DNA from: CAYGZM01 sp964354365
GTDB taxonomy: Bacteria > Planctomycetota > Phycisphaerae > Sedimentisphaerales > Anaerobacaceae
Reading direction: 5' to 3'
DNA: 5,499 bases
Assembly: GCA_964354365.1 (NCBI GenBank)
Contig: CAYGZM010000212.1
Location: 1-5,499 of the forward strand
In this document: in pieces, positions 1 to 5,499 of the stretch
How the letters are laid out: each line of letters begins with the position of its first letter
Numbering within the stretch: the stretch's first letter is position 1
Program-made: the position numbers and the translations under genes
Notes under the pieces: model-generated
Told to the model about the DNA's origin: nothing
Databases searched by the model: none
Seen by the model: only the letters and a program-made list of their open reading frames with translations

Positions 1-366
1 AAATGGGACGACAGAAGACTGGCATACGAAATCGGCGGCAAGAACAGAGGGATGTATATCCTTTGTTATTTCAGGGCCGACGGCGAGAAGATCCAGGAGA
101 TTGAAAGGGCGGTTCAGCTTTCAGAGCAGATCATGCGCGTCCTGATTCTCAGTGCCGAGCAAATGACCGCAGAAGATATCGAAAAGGATACTCCGGCTGC
201 AAGGGCTGAAAGGGAAGCTGCCAGCGGGGAAACGAAGGCTCAGAAGGATGACGAGCGTGAAATCCCCGGGATAGATGAAGCAGAAAAAGGCGCTGAGCTT
301 CAGGAGCCTGTGGCCGACGACGTGGATGGCGTTTCGATGGATGATGAATTGGCAGAGCCGGAGTAA
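1..366 (+). CDS. rpsF: 30S ribosomal protein S6 (partial, 5' end outside window)
   Basis: S6 is a small-subunit protein that pairs with S18 on the 30S platform and helps assemble the central domain of 16S rRNA. The reading frame is open from base 1 to a TAA at 364-366, giving 121 visible residues. The visible part begins with the S6 hallmark KWDDRRLAYEI and continues through the YILCYF strand, a helix (about residues 29-45) and the strand RVLIL. Compared with known S6 proteins, roughly the first 40 residues are missing. The core ends near residue 62. Residues 63-121 form a low-complexity acidic tail with 21 Asp/Glu against 6 Lys/Arg. Acidic S6 tails occur in several phyla, but this one is long. 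The next gene, 97 bp downstream, is ssb, the standard neighbour. Identity is near certain. The start and any 5' UTR autoregulatory element lie outside the window. Confidence 0.95.
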   Translation, partial: KWDDRRLAYEIGGKNRGMYILCYFRADGEKIQEIERAVQLSEQIMRVLILSAEQMTAEDIEKDTPAARAEREAASGETKAQKDDEREIPGIDEAEKGAELQEPVADDVDGVSMDDELAEPE

Positions 367-451
367 GACGACCGGTAGCAGTCTTGGGTTTTCGGCGCCG
401 GGTTTTGAATTGGGCATTAGCTGAGAATTCGACTATTGCCGGATATGAAAA

Positions 452-456
452 GGGAG
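452..456 (+). promoter_or_regulatory. Ribosome binding site of ssb
   Basis: GGGAG lies 7 nt before the ATG at 464. It is only 1 nt from the in-frame TTG at 458, which is too close for initiation. The site therefore decides the ssb start in favour of 464. Confidence 0.7.
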
Positions 457-463
457 TTTGAGC

Positions 464-886
464 ATGGCAAGTTTTAACAAGGTTTTACTAATGGGCAATC
501 TGACCCGTGACCCGCAGATGTCGTACACGCCGAACCAGACGGCGGTGGTTGATTTCGGTCTGGCGACGAATCGCAGGTGGAAGGGCCAGGACGGTAGTCA
601 GCACGACGAGACATGTTTTGTTGATTGTACTGCTTTTGCCGGTCAGGCTGAGAATATCAACAAGTACCTGAGCAAGGGGCGGCTGGTGCTTGTCGAAGGC
701 CGGTTGACATTCGCCAGTTGGACGGGTCAGGACGGGGCGAAACGCACTAAGCTCAAGGTTACTGTGGAAAACATCCAATTTCTGCCCGGTGCGGGTGGAG
801 GCGGTCCGGACCGGGCTCAACAGGGCGCCGGCGGCGGACCTTCGGAACCGCCGGAGCAGAGCGGAGGAGACGACATACCGTTTTGA
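464..886 (+). CDS. ssb: Single-stranded DNA-binding protein
   Basis: SSB coats single-stranded DNA at forks and repair sites, normally as a homotetramer of OB folds, and recruits partners through its C-terminal tip. The protein has 140 residues. The OB-fold domain (about 1-108) shows the family opening FNKVLLMGNLTRDPQ, then VVDFGLATNRRW, FVDCTAF, INKYLSKG and LVEGRL. Trp39 and Trp86 are candidate DNA-stacking aromatics. Residues 109-134 are a Gly/Pro-rich disordered linker, and the protein ends in DDIPF, the classic acidic tip that docks partner proteins. The ATG at 464 is preferred to an in-frame TTG two codons upstream because of the ribosome binding site spacing. Its position between rpsF and rpsR is the conserved bacterial arrangement and suggests co-transcription. 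At 140 residues it is somewhat shorter than E. coli SSB, mainly because of a shorter linker. Confidence 0.97.
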   Translation: MASFNKVLLMGNLTRDPQMSYTPNQTAVVDFGLATNRRWKGQDGSQHDETCFVDCTAFAGQAENINKYLSKGRLVLVEGRLTFASWTGQDGAKRTKLKVTVENIQFLPGAGGGGPDRAQQGAGGGPSEPPEQSGGDDIPF

Positions 887-911
887 TTTTAACCGACGGT
901 TTGTGAATCGT

Positions 912-928
912 GGTCCGAGGTCCGGACC
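912..928 (+). other. Short palindromic hairpin between ssb and rpsR
   Basis: GGTCCG at 912-917 pairs perfectly with CGGACC at 923-928 across a 5-nt loop. The right part, 919-928, is itself the perfect palindrome GGTCCGGACC, so two alternative foldings compete. The bases that follow are A-rich rather than T-rich, so this is not a rho-independent terminator. A role in processing the mRNA or controlling rpsR translation is possible but unproven; chance in GC-rich DNA is also possible. Confidence 0.35.
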
Positions 929-963
929 CCAAAATACAAAAGACGAAAATAGACAGGTAAGAA

Positions 964-1293
964 ATGGAAAACACTCGAAGAAACACAACCAGAGACAGAG
1001 AGGGAAGTGCGGACAGAAATACTCAGAGAGGCGCGCAGGGTAAAGGCGTCCGAGGCGGCAACAGGCGAAAAACAGGTTTTGCAGGCGCGCGTGAGCAGAC
1101 TCAATGCCGTTTTTGTAGGCGCAGGGTGAAATACGTTGACTACAAGGACATTGAGACGCTTTCCAAACTCCTGACGAACCGGGGCAAGATATACTCGCGT
1201 AAGCGCAGCGGCAACTGCGCCGGTTGTCAGCGAAAGGCGAAAAAGGCGATCAAGCGAGCCAGGTATATGGCGCTGCTTCCGTTCACCACATGA
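964..1293 (+). CDS. rpsR: 30S ribosomal protein S18, zinc-binding type
   Basis: S18 binds S6 and 16S rRNA on the 30S platform near the mRNA exit. The protein has 109 residues, whereas the family is usually about 70-90. The conserved core runs from about residue 46 to the end and includes KYVDYKDIETLSKLL, GKIYSRKRSGNC and the terminal RARYMALLPF. Cys48, Cys51, Cys85 and Cys88 form two CxxC pairs, the pattern of the zinc-binding form of S18. Residues 1-45 are an Arg/Gly/Asn-rich, probably disordered extension with 12 Lys/Arg against 5 Asp/Glu. The start is firm: an in-frame TAA sits at 958-960, and I found no other ATG, GTG or TTG in frame before the core. The ribosome binding site is weak (AGG at 955-957, 6 nt before the ATG). 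The gene lies 77 bp after ssb, in the conserved order. Confidence 0.96.
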   Translation: MENTRRNTTRDREGSADRNTQRGAQGKGVRGGNRRKTGFAGAREQTQCRFCRRRVKYVDYKDIETLSKLLTNRGKIYSRKRSGNCAGCQRKAKKAIKRARYMALLPFTT

Positions 1294-1360
1294 TTTGTGG
1301 GGCGTGGTTTGCGGCGGCGTTTTGGCCGTGCGCGGGATCCGTTTGGGAGCGGGGCACGAG

Positions 1361-1380
1361 ATGAGGTATGAGATATGAAG
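1361..1380 (+). repeat. Degenerate heptamer run in the rpsR-rplI gap
   Basis: ATGAGGT, ATGAGAT and the partial copy ATGAAG follow head to tail inside the 155-bp gap 1294-1448. The left part of that gap is G-rich and otherwise shows no gene, convincing hairpin or promoter. With under three copies, this may be a slippage product or chance. A short frame starting at one of the ATGs (1368, 12 residues before a stop) lacks support as a gene. Confidence 0.4.
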
Positions 1381-1436
1381 CCCGTTGGACATTGGCAAGG
1401 CGATAAGACCGGTGTTTGAAGACGGGGAATTTGTAC

Positions 1437-1443
1437 AAGGGGA
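1437..1443 (+). promoter_or_regulatory. Ribosome binding site of rplI
   Basis: AAGGGGA lies 5 nt before the ATG at 1449. It supports that start over the in-frame TTG at 1416, which would add 11 residues that L9 proteins do not have. Confidence 0.75.
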
Positions 1444-1448
1444 CAAAG

Positions 1449-1934
1449 ATGGCGAACGTGACGAAGGTTTTGCTTTGTGAGGACATAGAGAAGCTGGGAT
1501 GGCTCGGCGACGTTGTCGAGGTCAAGGAAGGATACGCACGGAATTACCTGCTGCCTCAAGGGCTGGCAAAGATGGCGACCGAGGCGAACATAAAGGCCAT
1601 TGCCGACGAGAAGGTCCAGCGTGCGGAGCAGCGTAAGACCGAGCGTACGCGTCTGGAAGATGCAGCCAAGGCGGTTGAAGGAGCAGAGGCGGTGGTTGCA
1701 GCCAAGGCGAACGAGCAAGGTCATTTGTTCGGGTCCGTTACCGCCGAACAGATAGCTGCGAACCTGCGAGAGCAGGGCTTTGAGGTTCGGGATGAGGCGG
1801 TTCATTTGACCGGTCATATAAAGGAGGTCGGGGCGCATAAGGTGAGCCTCAAGTTCGCGGAGGGTGTGAGCTGCGAAGTTAGCGTTGTGGTGGTGGCTGA
1901 GCAGGTCGAGGCCGGCGAGGCGGAAGAAAGCTGA
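1449..1934 (+). CDS. rplI: 50S ribosomal protein L9
   Basis: L9 binds 23S rRNA at the base of the L1 stalk and reaches out across the ribosome surface; it is linked to reading-frame maintenance. The protein has 161 residues, slightly longer than the usual 148 or so. The N-terminal rRNA-binding domain (about 1-50) contains the family signature from Gly17 to Ala40, with Gly17, Gly20, Val25, Gly28, Tyr29, Asn32, Tyr33, Leu34 and Gly38 all in place. A long charged helix (about 42-80) links it to the C-terminal domain, which shows GHLFGSVT (91-98), IAANLREQG and HIKEVGAHKVSLKF. The last ten residues or so form a short acidic tail. The start is set by a strong ribosome binding site and by family alignment. 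It follows rpsR and precedes dnaB, the usual order. Confidence 0.96.
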   Translation: MANVTKVLLCEDIEKLGWLGDVVEVKEGYARNYLLPQGLAKMATEANIKAIADEKVQRAEQRKTERTRLEDAAKAVEGAEAVVAAKANEQGHLFGSVTAEQIAANLREQGFEVRDEAVHLTGHIKEVGAHKVSLKFAEGVSCEVSVVVVAEQVEAGEAEES

Positions 1935-2008
1935 TTTCACATTCTGTGTATGGCGCAATTTTGCGTTTCTCAGGTGAGTCGAGCAAGGACAAGCAACAGG
2001 AGCTTTGC

Positions 2009-2014
2009 AGGGGA
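2009..2014 (+). promoter_or_regulatory. Ribosome binding site of dnaB
   Basis: AGGGGA lies 8 nt before the ATG at 2023. A second candidate, AAGGG at 2061-2065, sits 5 nt before an in-frame ATG at 2071, so the dnaB start is not fully settled. Confidence 0.6.
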
Positions 2015-2022
2015 CAAGCTAA

Positions 2023-3468
2023 ATGGCTCAAATAACACAGGCGGACAGAAAACGAGGTCGAAGGGTCGAGATGGCCGGGTCGGCCCGCGCCGAATCGAGC
2101 GCCGACGGGAAGCTGGCTGTTCGGAGCATGCCGGAATCATTGGCGGCTGAGGCGGCGGTCCTGGGGTCCATGCTGATAGACCCGAGGTGCATCGCAGAGG
2201 TGATCGAGATTCTGGGTCGCGATGCCTTTTACCGTGTGGAGCACCAGCACATATACGACGGCCTCATCGCACTCTATGAGAAGAACAAGGGCCAGGGCAT
2301 TGACGCGGTGCTGTTGCGCGACGAGCTCGAGAAACGCAAAGTCCTCGAAGAGGTCGGGGGCGTGGAATATATCGCGCGGATTCTCGATTCGGTGCCGTCG
2401 GCGGCAAGCGTGGAGTATTATGCCGGGATTGTGAAAGAGAAGATGCTGCTGCGCGAGCTGATCGACGCGGCCAGCGGGATTCTGGATGATGCGTACGGGC
2501 AGAGCGGCGAAGCCTGCGAGACGCTCGACGACGCCGAGCGGCGCATATTTGCGGTTACGGACAGGAACATCAGCGGCAATGCAGTGGTATTGAAGGACAT
2601 CGTTACACAGGCATACGAGCTTATCGAGAAGCGTCACGGCAGCCACGTAACGGGGCTGGCGACCGGCTATCATGAGCTTGACGATTTGACGTGCGGTTTG
2701 CAGAAGGGCGAAATGATAATCATAGCCGGCCGGCCGAGCATGGGCAAGACCGCGTTGGCGTTGAACATCACCGAGCACATCGGCGTCCAGGAGGGGGTCC
2801 CTGTTGCATTTTTCTCACTCGAGATGGGCAGGCAGCAGCTGGCTGAGCGATTTCTGTGCAGTATAAGCGAGGTTGATTCTCAGGCGGTCAGAAAAGGGAT
2901 GCTCAATACGGAGCATTATCAAAAGCTGGTTGAGGCGTGCGGCACTCTTTCGGAAGCCCCGATTTTCATCGACGACACATCCGCTCTGACGCCTTTGGAG
3001 CTTCGCGCCAAGGCCAGACGGCTAAAGAGCATGCACGATATCCGGTGTATTATGGTCGATTATCTTCAGTTGATGCACCTGGGCGGGCGGGTCGAATCTC
3101 GTCAGCAGGAGATCACGACGATTTCGAGGTATCTCAAGAGCCTGGCGCGTGAGCTGAACATACCGGTAGTGGTTTTGAGCCAGTTGAACCGATCCCCCGA
3201 GGGCAGAGAGAGACACACGCCGAGGATGAGTGATTTGCGGGAGAGCGGCAGCATCGAGCAGGATGCCGACGTTGTTATGCTGCTGCACCGCGAAGATTAT
3301 TACCATCAAGGCGACAAACCCGATGATTACACGGCGGACAATAAAGCGGAACTGATAATAGCCAAGCAGCGCAACGGTCCGACGGATACCGTGAACCTGA
3401 TATTCAGAGAGAAGATCACGCGGTTTGAGAATGCGTCCCGCGCTGAGCAGGAAGCGGCGCCATTTTAG
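2023..3468 (+). CDS. dnaB: Replicative DNA helicase DnaB
   Basis: DnaB is the hexameric ATP-driven helicase that unwinds the replication fork 5' to 3' and recruits primase. The protein has 481 residues, close to family length. Residues 34-140 form the N-terminal helical domain (PESLAAEAAVLGSMLID). The linker follows, then the RecA-like domain from about 208. Visible motifs are Walker A GRPSMGKT (236-243, Lys242 and Thr243), the catalytic Glu267 in FFSLEMGR, Walker B IMVDYLQL (Asp346), SQLNR (386-390), the DNA-binding-loop region DLRESGSIEQDAD (404-416), and KQRNGP (448-453), whose Lys448 and Arg450 are the probable trans-acting piston and finger. No intein interrupts it. The first 33 residues are a basic extension; an alternative start at 2071 would shorten it by 16. 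Asp455 replaces the Gly commonly seen after KQRNGPT. The gene is 88 bp after rplI and only 19 bp before the next gene. Confidence 0.97.
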   Translation: MAQITQADRKRGRRVEMAGSARAESSADGKLAVRSMPESLAAEAAVLGSMLIDPRCIAEVIEILGRDAFYRVEHQHIYDGLIALYEKNKGQGIDAVLLRDELEKRKVLEEVGGVEYIARILDSVPSAASVEYYAGIVKEKMLLRELIDAASGILDDAYGQSGEACETLDDAERRIFAVTDRNISGNAVVLKDIVTQAYELIEKRHGSHVTGLATGYHELDDLTCGLQKGEMIIIAGRPSMGKTALALNITEHIGVQEGVPVAFFSLEMGRQQLAERFLCSISEVDSQAVRKGMLNTEHYQKLVEACGTLSEAPIFIDDTSALTPLELRAKARRLKSMHDIRCIMVDYLQLMHLGGRVESRQQEITTISRYLKSLARELNIPVVVLSQLNRSPEGRERHTPRMSDLRESGSIEQDADVVMLLHREDYYHQGDKPDDYTADNKAELIIAKQRNGPTDTVNLIFREKITRFENASRAEQEAAPF

Positions 3469-3475
3469 AGAATTG

Positions 3476-3480
3476 AAAGG
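3476..3480 (+). promoter_or_regulatory. Ribosome binding site of the BamA-like gene
   Basis: AAAGG lies 7 nt before a TTG at 3488. The site favours this TTG over another in-frame TTG at 3473, which has no such site, and over an ATG at 3536, which would cut away most of the signal sequence. Confidence 0.6.
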
Positions 3481-3487
3481 TAAGAAT

Positions 3488-3565
3488 TTGAAGATCAGGG
3501 CCCCCAAAATAAGGACTCTCGCCTTTTTGGCGATTATGCCTGCTTTGGTTCTGATTTCCGGGTGT
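3488..3565 (+). other. Lipoprotein-type signal sequence of the BamA-like protein
   Basis: The N-terminus has Lys/Arg at residues 2, 4, 7 and 9, a hydrophobic stretch at about 10-23 and then I-S-G-C, with Cys26 encoded by TGT at 3563-3565. This matches the signal peptidase II lipobox. The residue after Cys is Ala, which in Gram-negative sorting rules does not retain a lipoprotein at the inner membrane. Standard BamA proteins use signal peptidase I, so this is atypical. A Gly/Ala/Arg-rich spacer of about 20 residues separates the Cys from the first POTRA. Confidence 0.6.
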
Positions 3566-5499
3566 GCCGGACCCGGGGCGCGGGCGAAAGCCGACAGGAC
3601 AAGAGCTTCTGCCGCGCCCGGCGTCGGTCGGACCACTATCCGGTCGATCACGTTCGCAGGCAACCTGACGTATAAAGCCAAGATCCTTGAGGATAAGCTG
3701 GGCTTCAAGGTCGGCGACTACCTCGACCCGGTTTTGGCCGAGACCGGACGAGGGATCATAAGTGAGTTTTATCGCAAGAAGGGTTTTCCTCATAATGTGA
3801 TAATGCTGAACACGGCGAAAGTGGCGGAGGGCGAGCTGATATATATTATTGACGAGGGACCGAAGGTGCGGATCAGGTCTGTGACCTTCAAGGGCAACAA
3901 GGGCATAAAGACCGGCGATCTGAAAAAGGCGGTAAAAACGAAGACCACGAGCTGGCTCATTCGGCCTGCTTACTACACCGAGGAGAAGGTGAGCTCGGAC
4001 GCCGAGAGGCTGCGAAGGATTTACTACCGGTGGGGCTACCTGAATAGTGAGGTGCGGGCGACGGGCGAGTCGCATATTACGTTTATTATTGACGAGGGCC
4101 CGCTTTACAGAGTCGGGGATATTATCCTTACCGGGAATACACAGTATGATAACGACAGACTGCTGTCGGGGCTGGAGTTGAGACCGGGCGAGACTTATGA
4201 TTACCAGAAGGCTGAATCTCATGCGAAGGGGATTCTCAAGCTCTATCGTGAGAACGGCTACATTGATGCGAAGGTTGTGCAGCGGCCTGAGTTTGTTCAG
4301 GGGGTCCCCGATATTGCGAACGCTGTCTTTGAAATTACCGAGGGCAGGCAATTCAGGATCGGCAGGGTGGACGTAACGGGCAACGAGGCGACGCAGGACA
4401 AGGTTATCCGTCACGTGCTCGACGAGTACGGATTCTCGCCCGGGGCATTATATAATGCCGATATGGCGCCCAAAGAGCAGGGCGGCCAGCTGGAGAAATA
4501 TATACAGAGGACAACGCTGGCCGACCAGGCGATCATAATGCCGGTGCCGGTTGCCGACGACCCGAACCGGATGGATGCGCGGGTGGATATAAAGGAGGGC
4601 CTCACGGGGATGTGGAATCCCGGTGTAGGGATCGGCAGCGACAGCGGCGTGATAGGTCACCTGATTTTCCAGCAGCGGAATTTCGATATTACGGACACGC
4701 CTGAGAGCTTCGGGGATCTCATCAGGATGAAGGCGTTCAGGGGTGCGGGCCAGACGCTGCGAATTGCGCTCGAACCAGGCACACGGGTCAGCCAGTACTC
4801 CGTGGCTTGGACGGAGCCGTATTTCAGGGACAGACCTACATCGCTTGATGTGGTCGGCTCATATTACGAGAGGGGCCGGGAAAGCTACGACGAGGAGCGC
4901 TTGAAGGCGCATCTTGGATTTGAGCAGCGGCGCAAAGGCAATTGGCGCAGGAGCATCGGCTTTAGAGCGGAGAGTGTTGACGTCGGCGGCATTGATATGG
5001 ATGCCCCCAAAGAGATTTGGCGCGTCAAGGGGAGCAACGCCCTGGCCGGTGTGAGGGTCGGAGCCGGGCGCGATATGACCGACGACAAGTTCAATCCGAG
5101 CACAGGTTATACATTTGATACCGGTTACGAGCAGGTATCGGGCGACCACAACTTCGGCATATTGGGCGGTGCTTACATCCGGTATATGACGCTGCACGAG
5201 GATTTGCTTGACCGGAAAACGGTTCTGGCGACAAAACTCCGGGCCGGGACGGTCGCGGGCAGCGCGCCTCCTTTCGAGAAGTTTTACGGCGGCGGCACGG
5301 GCACTTACGGCATCAGGGGTTTTGAGTACCGCGGCGTGAGCACGCGGGGTCTTCAGACGAACGTGGCGACGCCGGAGCGTAAGGATCCGATAGGCAGTGA
5401 CTGGATATTCCTGGCGAACACGGAGGTAGTTGTGCCTATGGTGGGCGAGAGCCTGTCGTGGCTGGTCTTCGTTGACAGTGGATTGATTGACAGCGGCGG
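3488..5499 (+). CDS. bamA: BamA/Omp85-family outer membrane assembly protein (partial, 3' end outside window)
   Basis: BamA folds and inserts beta-barrel proteins into the outer membrane through periplasmic POTRA domains and a C-terminal 16-strand barrel. The frame stays open to the window edge, giving 670 residues. Residues 1-26 are a basic, then hydrophobic signal ending ISGC, a lipobox with Cys26. Four POTRA repeats follow at about 49-124, 126-204, 207-286 and 288-371, each opening with a strand ending in GN and closing with an EG-type turn (IDEGP twice, TEGR, KEG). The second contains TSWLIRPAYYTEEKV, a pattern resembling POTRA3 of proteobacterial BamA. The barrel begins near 375. IRGF at 609-612 is the conserved (V/I)RGF motif of Omp85 loop L6, followed by NTEVVVP and FVDSG. 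The start is a TTG, chosen from its ribosome binding site. The 19-bp gap after dnaB suggests co-transcription. TamA or another Omp85 paralogue remains possible, but the full POTRA set favours BamA. Confidence 0.88.
   Translation, partial: MKIRAPKIRTLAFLAIMPALVLISGCAGPGARAKADRTRASAAPGVGRTTIRSITFAGNLTYKAKILEDKLGFKVGDYLDPVLAETGRGIISEFYRKKGFPHNVIMLNTAKVAEGELIYIIDEGPKVRIRSVTFKGNKGIKTGDLKKAVKTKTTSWLIRPAYYTEEKVSSDAERLRRIYYRWGYLNSEVRATGESHITFIIDEGPLYRVGDIILTGNTQYDNDRLLSGLELRPGETYDYQKAESHAKGILKLYRENGYIDAKVVQRPEFVQGVPDIANAVFEITEGRQFRIGRVDVTGNEATQDKVIRHVLDEYGFSPGALYNADMAPKEQGGQLEKYIQRTTLADQAIIMPVPVADDPNRMDARVDIKEGLTGMWNPGVGIGSDSGVIGHLIFQQRNFDITDTPESFGDLIRMKAFRGAGQTLRIALEPGTRVSQYSVAWTEPYFRDRPTSLDVVGSYYERGRESYDEERLKAHLGFEQRRKGNWRRSIGFRAESVDVGGIDMDAPKEIWRVKGSNALAGVRVGAGRDMTDDKFNPSTGYTFDTGYEQVSGDHNFGILGGAYIRYMTLHEDLLDRKTVLATKLRAGTVAGSAPPFEKFYGGGTGTYGIRGFEYRGVSTRGLQTNVATPERKDPIGSDWIFLANTEVVVPMVGESLSWLVFVDSGLIDSG
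3844..4098 (+). repeat. In-phase 15-bp exact repeat marking successive POTRA domain ends
   Basis: TATTATTGACGAGGG occurs at 3844-3858 and again at 4084-4098, exactly 240 bp (80 codons) apart and in the same reading frame. It encodes the IIDEG turn closing the first and second POTRA domains. The spacing equals one POTRA repeat, so it marks a domain unit rather than a mobile repeat. Confidence 0.75.

Noticed and set aside
393..406. CGGCGCCG followed by GGTTTT after rpsF as a terminator
   Set aside because: The palindrome has no room for a loop and the T run is short and interrupted, so it does not form a convincing rho-independent terminator.
405..439. Promoter upstream of ssb (TTGAAT with TATTGC)
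   Set aside because: The two boxes are 23 bp apart and both are poor matches, so spacing and sequence do not support a sigma-70-type promoter.
458..463. TTG at 458 as the start of ssb
   Set aside because: It sits 1 nt from the ribosome binding site. The ATG at 464 has proper spacing and matches the family N-terminus MASFNKV.
789..1043. Plus-strand open frame overlapping the ends of ssb and the start of rpsR
   Set aside because: Its translation is Arg-rich with no family resemblance, and it overlaps two confident genes in another frame.
1954..1970. CGCAATTTTGCG followed by TTTCT after rplI as a terminator
   Set aside because: The stem is only 4-5 bp and AT-rich next to the loop, and dnaB follows in the conserved operon order, so termination here is unlikely.
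3416..4414. Long open frame (332 codons) on the minus strand opposite the end of dnaB and the start of bamA
   Set aside because: It lies opposite two clearly recognisable genes, shows no recognisable motif, and fits the antisense frames expected in GC-rich coding DNA. The same applies to the minus-strand frames at 1227-1958, 2137-2778, 3022-3708 and 889-1446.
1..5499. Mobile element, CRISPR array, tRNA or defence system
   Set aside because: I looked for inverted-repeat termini, spaced direct repeats, tRNA-like cloverleaf sequence and nuclease or transposase motifs and saw none; the whole window is core gene content.

Overview
The window is a conserved housekeeping locus in which every gene is on the + strand: rpsF (S6, 5' end missing), ssb, rpsR (S18), rplI (L9), dnaB (replicative helicase), then a BamA-type outer-membrane assembly protein that runs off the right edge. 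The S6-SSB-S18-L9-DnaB order is an old bacterial arrangement that places three ribosomal proteins beside two core replication proteins. A BamA/Omp85 protein shows that the cell has an outer membrane. The style of the SSB sequence, the acidic S6 tail, the lengthened S18 N-terminus, the roomy intergenic gaps and dnaB followed directly by bamA fit Planctomycetota, possibly the Phycisphaerae. That placement is an impression from the sequence, not a computed phylogeny.

Layout: 1-366 S6 C-terminal part; 367-463 gap; 464-886 SSB; 887-963 gap with a short palindromic hairpin; 964-1293 S18; 1294-1448 the longest gap (155 bp), with a degenerate ATGAGRT heptamer run; 1449-1934 L9; 1935-2022 gap; 2023-3468 DnaB; a 19-bp gap; 3488 to the edge, BamA. 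No gap exceeds 300 bp. I see no tRNA, rRNA, CRISPR array, insertion sequence, convincing promoter or rho-independent terminator, so one co-transcribed unit that starts left of the window is the simplest reading.

S6 and S18 bind each other on the 30S platform, and here they carry oppositely charged extensions. L9 belongs to the 50S subunit. SSB and DnaB act together at the replication fork. BamA inserts beta-barrel proteins into the outer membrane. It is functionally separate, but sits close enough to dnaB to share its mRNA.

I did not find a new defence or mobile system. The points most worth a second look are the lipoprotein-type signal (lipobox cysteine at residue 26) on the BamA-like protein, its apparent four POTRA domains with an exact in-phase 15-bp DNA repeat 240 bp apart, and the opposite charges of the S6 tail and S18 N-terminal extension.
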